6,586 nt of DNA, taken from positions 1 to 6,586 of the forward strand of contig JAJNDL010000089.1 of assembly GCA_021156385.1 (NCBI GenBank), given 5' to 3'. Under the pieces are notes generated by a model that was given only the letters and a program-made list of their open reading frames with translations, did no database searches and was not told the origin of the DNA. Made by a program: the position numbers and the translations under genes. This document shows positions 5,989 to 6,586 of this stretch, piece by piece. This stretch comes from Moraxellaceae bacterium (lineage in GTDB: Bacteria; Pseudomonadota; Gammaproteobacteria; Pseudomonadales; Moraxellaceae). Each line of letters starts with the position of its first letter. Position 1 is the first letter of the stretch.

Positions 5989-6586
5989 GAATTTGATTGG
6001 CAGCAAGTACCACATGGCAATTGGTTCATTGCCACGACGTGCCGGGACCAGTTTCCATTGCTTTACGGTGGTCATGGCCGACTGGTCCAGCCTTGAATAC
6101 CCGCTACTTTTCTTCAGCTCGATTTCTCCTACCGAGCCGTCTTCTTTAACGTAAATGTTCAACAACACAGTCCCCTTCTCACCAAGGCGCTCAGAGGCGG
6201 GGGGATAACGCGGCTTCGGATTACCACGGTAAGAGGCATCGACCCGCGGGGGAATCACGACCGGCGGCGCCTCGACCGGCGTGGCCGACGGCACCACGGC
6301 CGCCGGTGGCGGCGCGACCGGCGCCGGGGCGGGTTCCGGCACCGCCTGCGGCACCGGCTTTGGAGCCGGCACGCGCAGCACGGGCTCGGGCTTCGGCTTC
6401 ACCGGCTCCACCTTGGGCTTCACCTTGGGCTTCACCGGCTCGGGTTTCGGCGGCACTGGCGCCGGCGGAGCGACCTCCGGCACCGGTGCGCTGATCATCA
6501 CCACGTCGAGGACCTGCGGCGCCGCCGCGCTGACCGGCGCGGCCCGCCAGAGCAGCGCCAGCACCGCGGCGTGCACGACGCAGACC
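5980..6586 (-). CDS. tonB: TonB, energy transducer (5' end beyond the window)
   Basis: The 201 residues visible form most of a TonB, which carries energy from ExbBD to outer-membrane receptors. Seen: the rest of the N-terminal membrane helix (VCVVHAAVLALLW, whose His matches the conserved His20 of E. coli TonB). Next comes a long Pro/Lys/Glu-rich periplasmic spacer (PKPEPVKPKVKPKVEPVKPK and so on), then a TonB C-terminal domain with RYPPASERLGEKGTVLLNI, GSVGEIELKKSSGYSRLDQ, AMTTVKQWKLVPARRG and a final LLPIKFGE. The frame stays open to the window edge, so the GTG at 6576 is not taken as the start; probably some 10-20 residues are missing. It is first in the operon, with its stop 2 nt before exbB. 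Odd: the last 86 codons (6240-5983) have 36 A/T-ending codons, against 1 in the 20 codons just upstream, suggesting a replaced C-terminal domain. Promoter and any Fur site lie outside the window. Confidence 0.9.
   Translation of the reverse strand, partial: VCVVHAAVLALLWRAAPVSAAAPQVLDVVMISAPVPEVAPPAPVPPKPEPVKPKVKPKVEPVKPKPEPVLRVPAPKPVPQAVPEPAPAPVAPPPAAVVPSATPVEAPPVVIPPRVDASYRGNPKPRYPPASERLGEKGTVLLNIYVKEDGSVGEIELKKSSGYSRLDQSAMTTVKQWKLVPARRGNEPIAMWYLLPIKFGE
6396..6441 (-). repeat. tonB: Short in-frame repeats in the TonB Pro-Lys spacer
   Basis: CACCTTGGGCTT occurs twice head to tail (6409-6420, 6421-6432), and GCTTCACCGGCTC flanks the pair (6396-6408, 6429-6441). On the coding strand these give Lys-Pro-Lys-Val and Glu-Pro-Val-Lys units. 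The unit is a multiple of three, so copy-number change by slippage would only lengthen or shorten the periplasm-spanning rod. Confidence 0.7.

Overview
GC-rich window with dense, strongly GC3-biased genes, as expected of a high-GC proteobacterium. Gene content and protein style suggest a betaproteobacterium (Rhodocyclales/Burkholderiales-like), but this is inference and no rRNA or other phylogenetic marker is present. Two blocks converge on a shared bidirectional terminator near 4.7 kb.

Left block (+ strand, 1-4679) has the order atuF - atuG - atuH, the tail of the acyclic terpene utilisation (citronellol/geraniol) cluster known from Pseudomonas. (i) 1-1384 is the biotin-carrying alpha subunit of an acyl-CoA carboxylase, best read as geranyl-CoA carboxylase. 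It is cut by the left window edge and broken near 709 by a loss of about 55 nt that shifts the frame. (ii) 1566-2396 is an HSDL2/AtuG-type short-chain dehydrogenase. (iii) 2844-4679 is a FATP-type acyl-CoA synthetase. In the Pseudomonas scheme, alcohol/aldehyde oxidation (AtuB/AtuG) feeds acid activation (AtuH). The resulting CoA ester is desaturated (AtuD), carboxylated (AtuC+AtuF) and hydrated (AtuE). Only F, G and H are visible here.

The two gaps in this block are unusually long for such a cluster. 1385-1565 holds a GC hairpin and an inverted pair of REP-like elements. 2397-2843 holds no gene but several hairpins and a possible promoter, so atuH may have its own transcription start.

Right block (- strand, 6586-4836) is a tight tonB-exbB-exbD operon read right to left, encoding the inner-membrane motor for TonB-dependent outer-membrane transport. 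The genes are spaced by +2 nt and -1 nt, with clear ribosome binding sites. tonB is cut by the right edge. Its C-terminal domain (about 5983-6240) has markedly lower GC3 than the rest of the operon, with a sharp boundary, suggesting a mosaic gene.

I see no evidence for a wholly new system, CRISPR array, insertion sequence or RNA gene. The points most worth checking are the broken atuF, the mosaic tonB and the REP pair.
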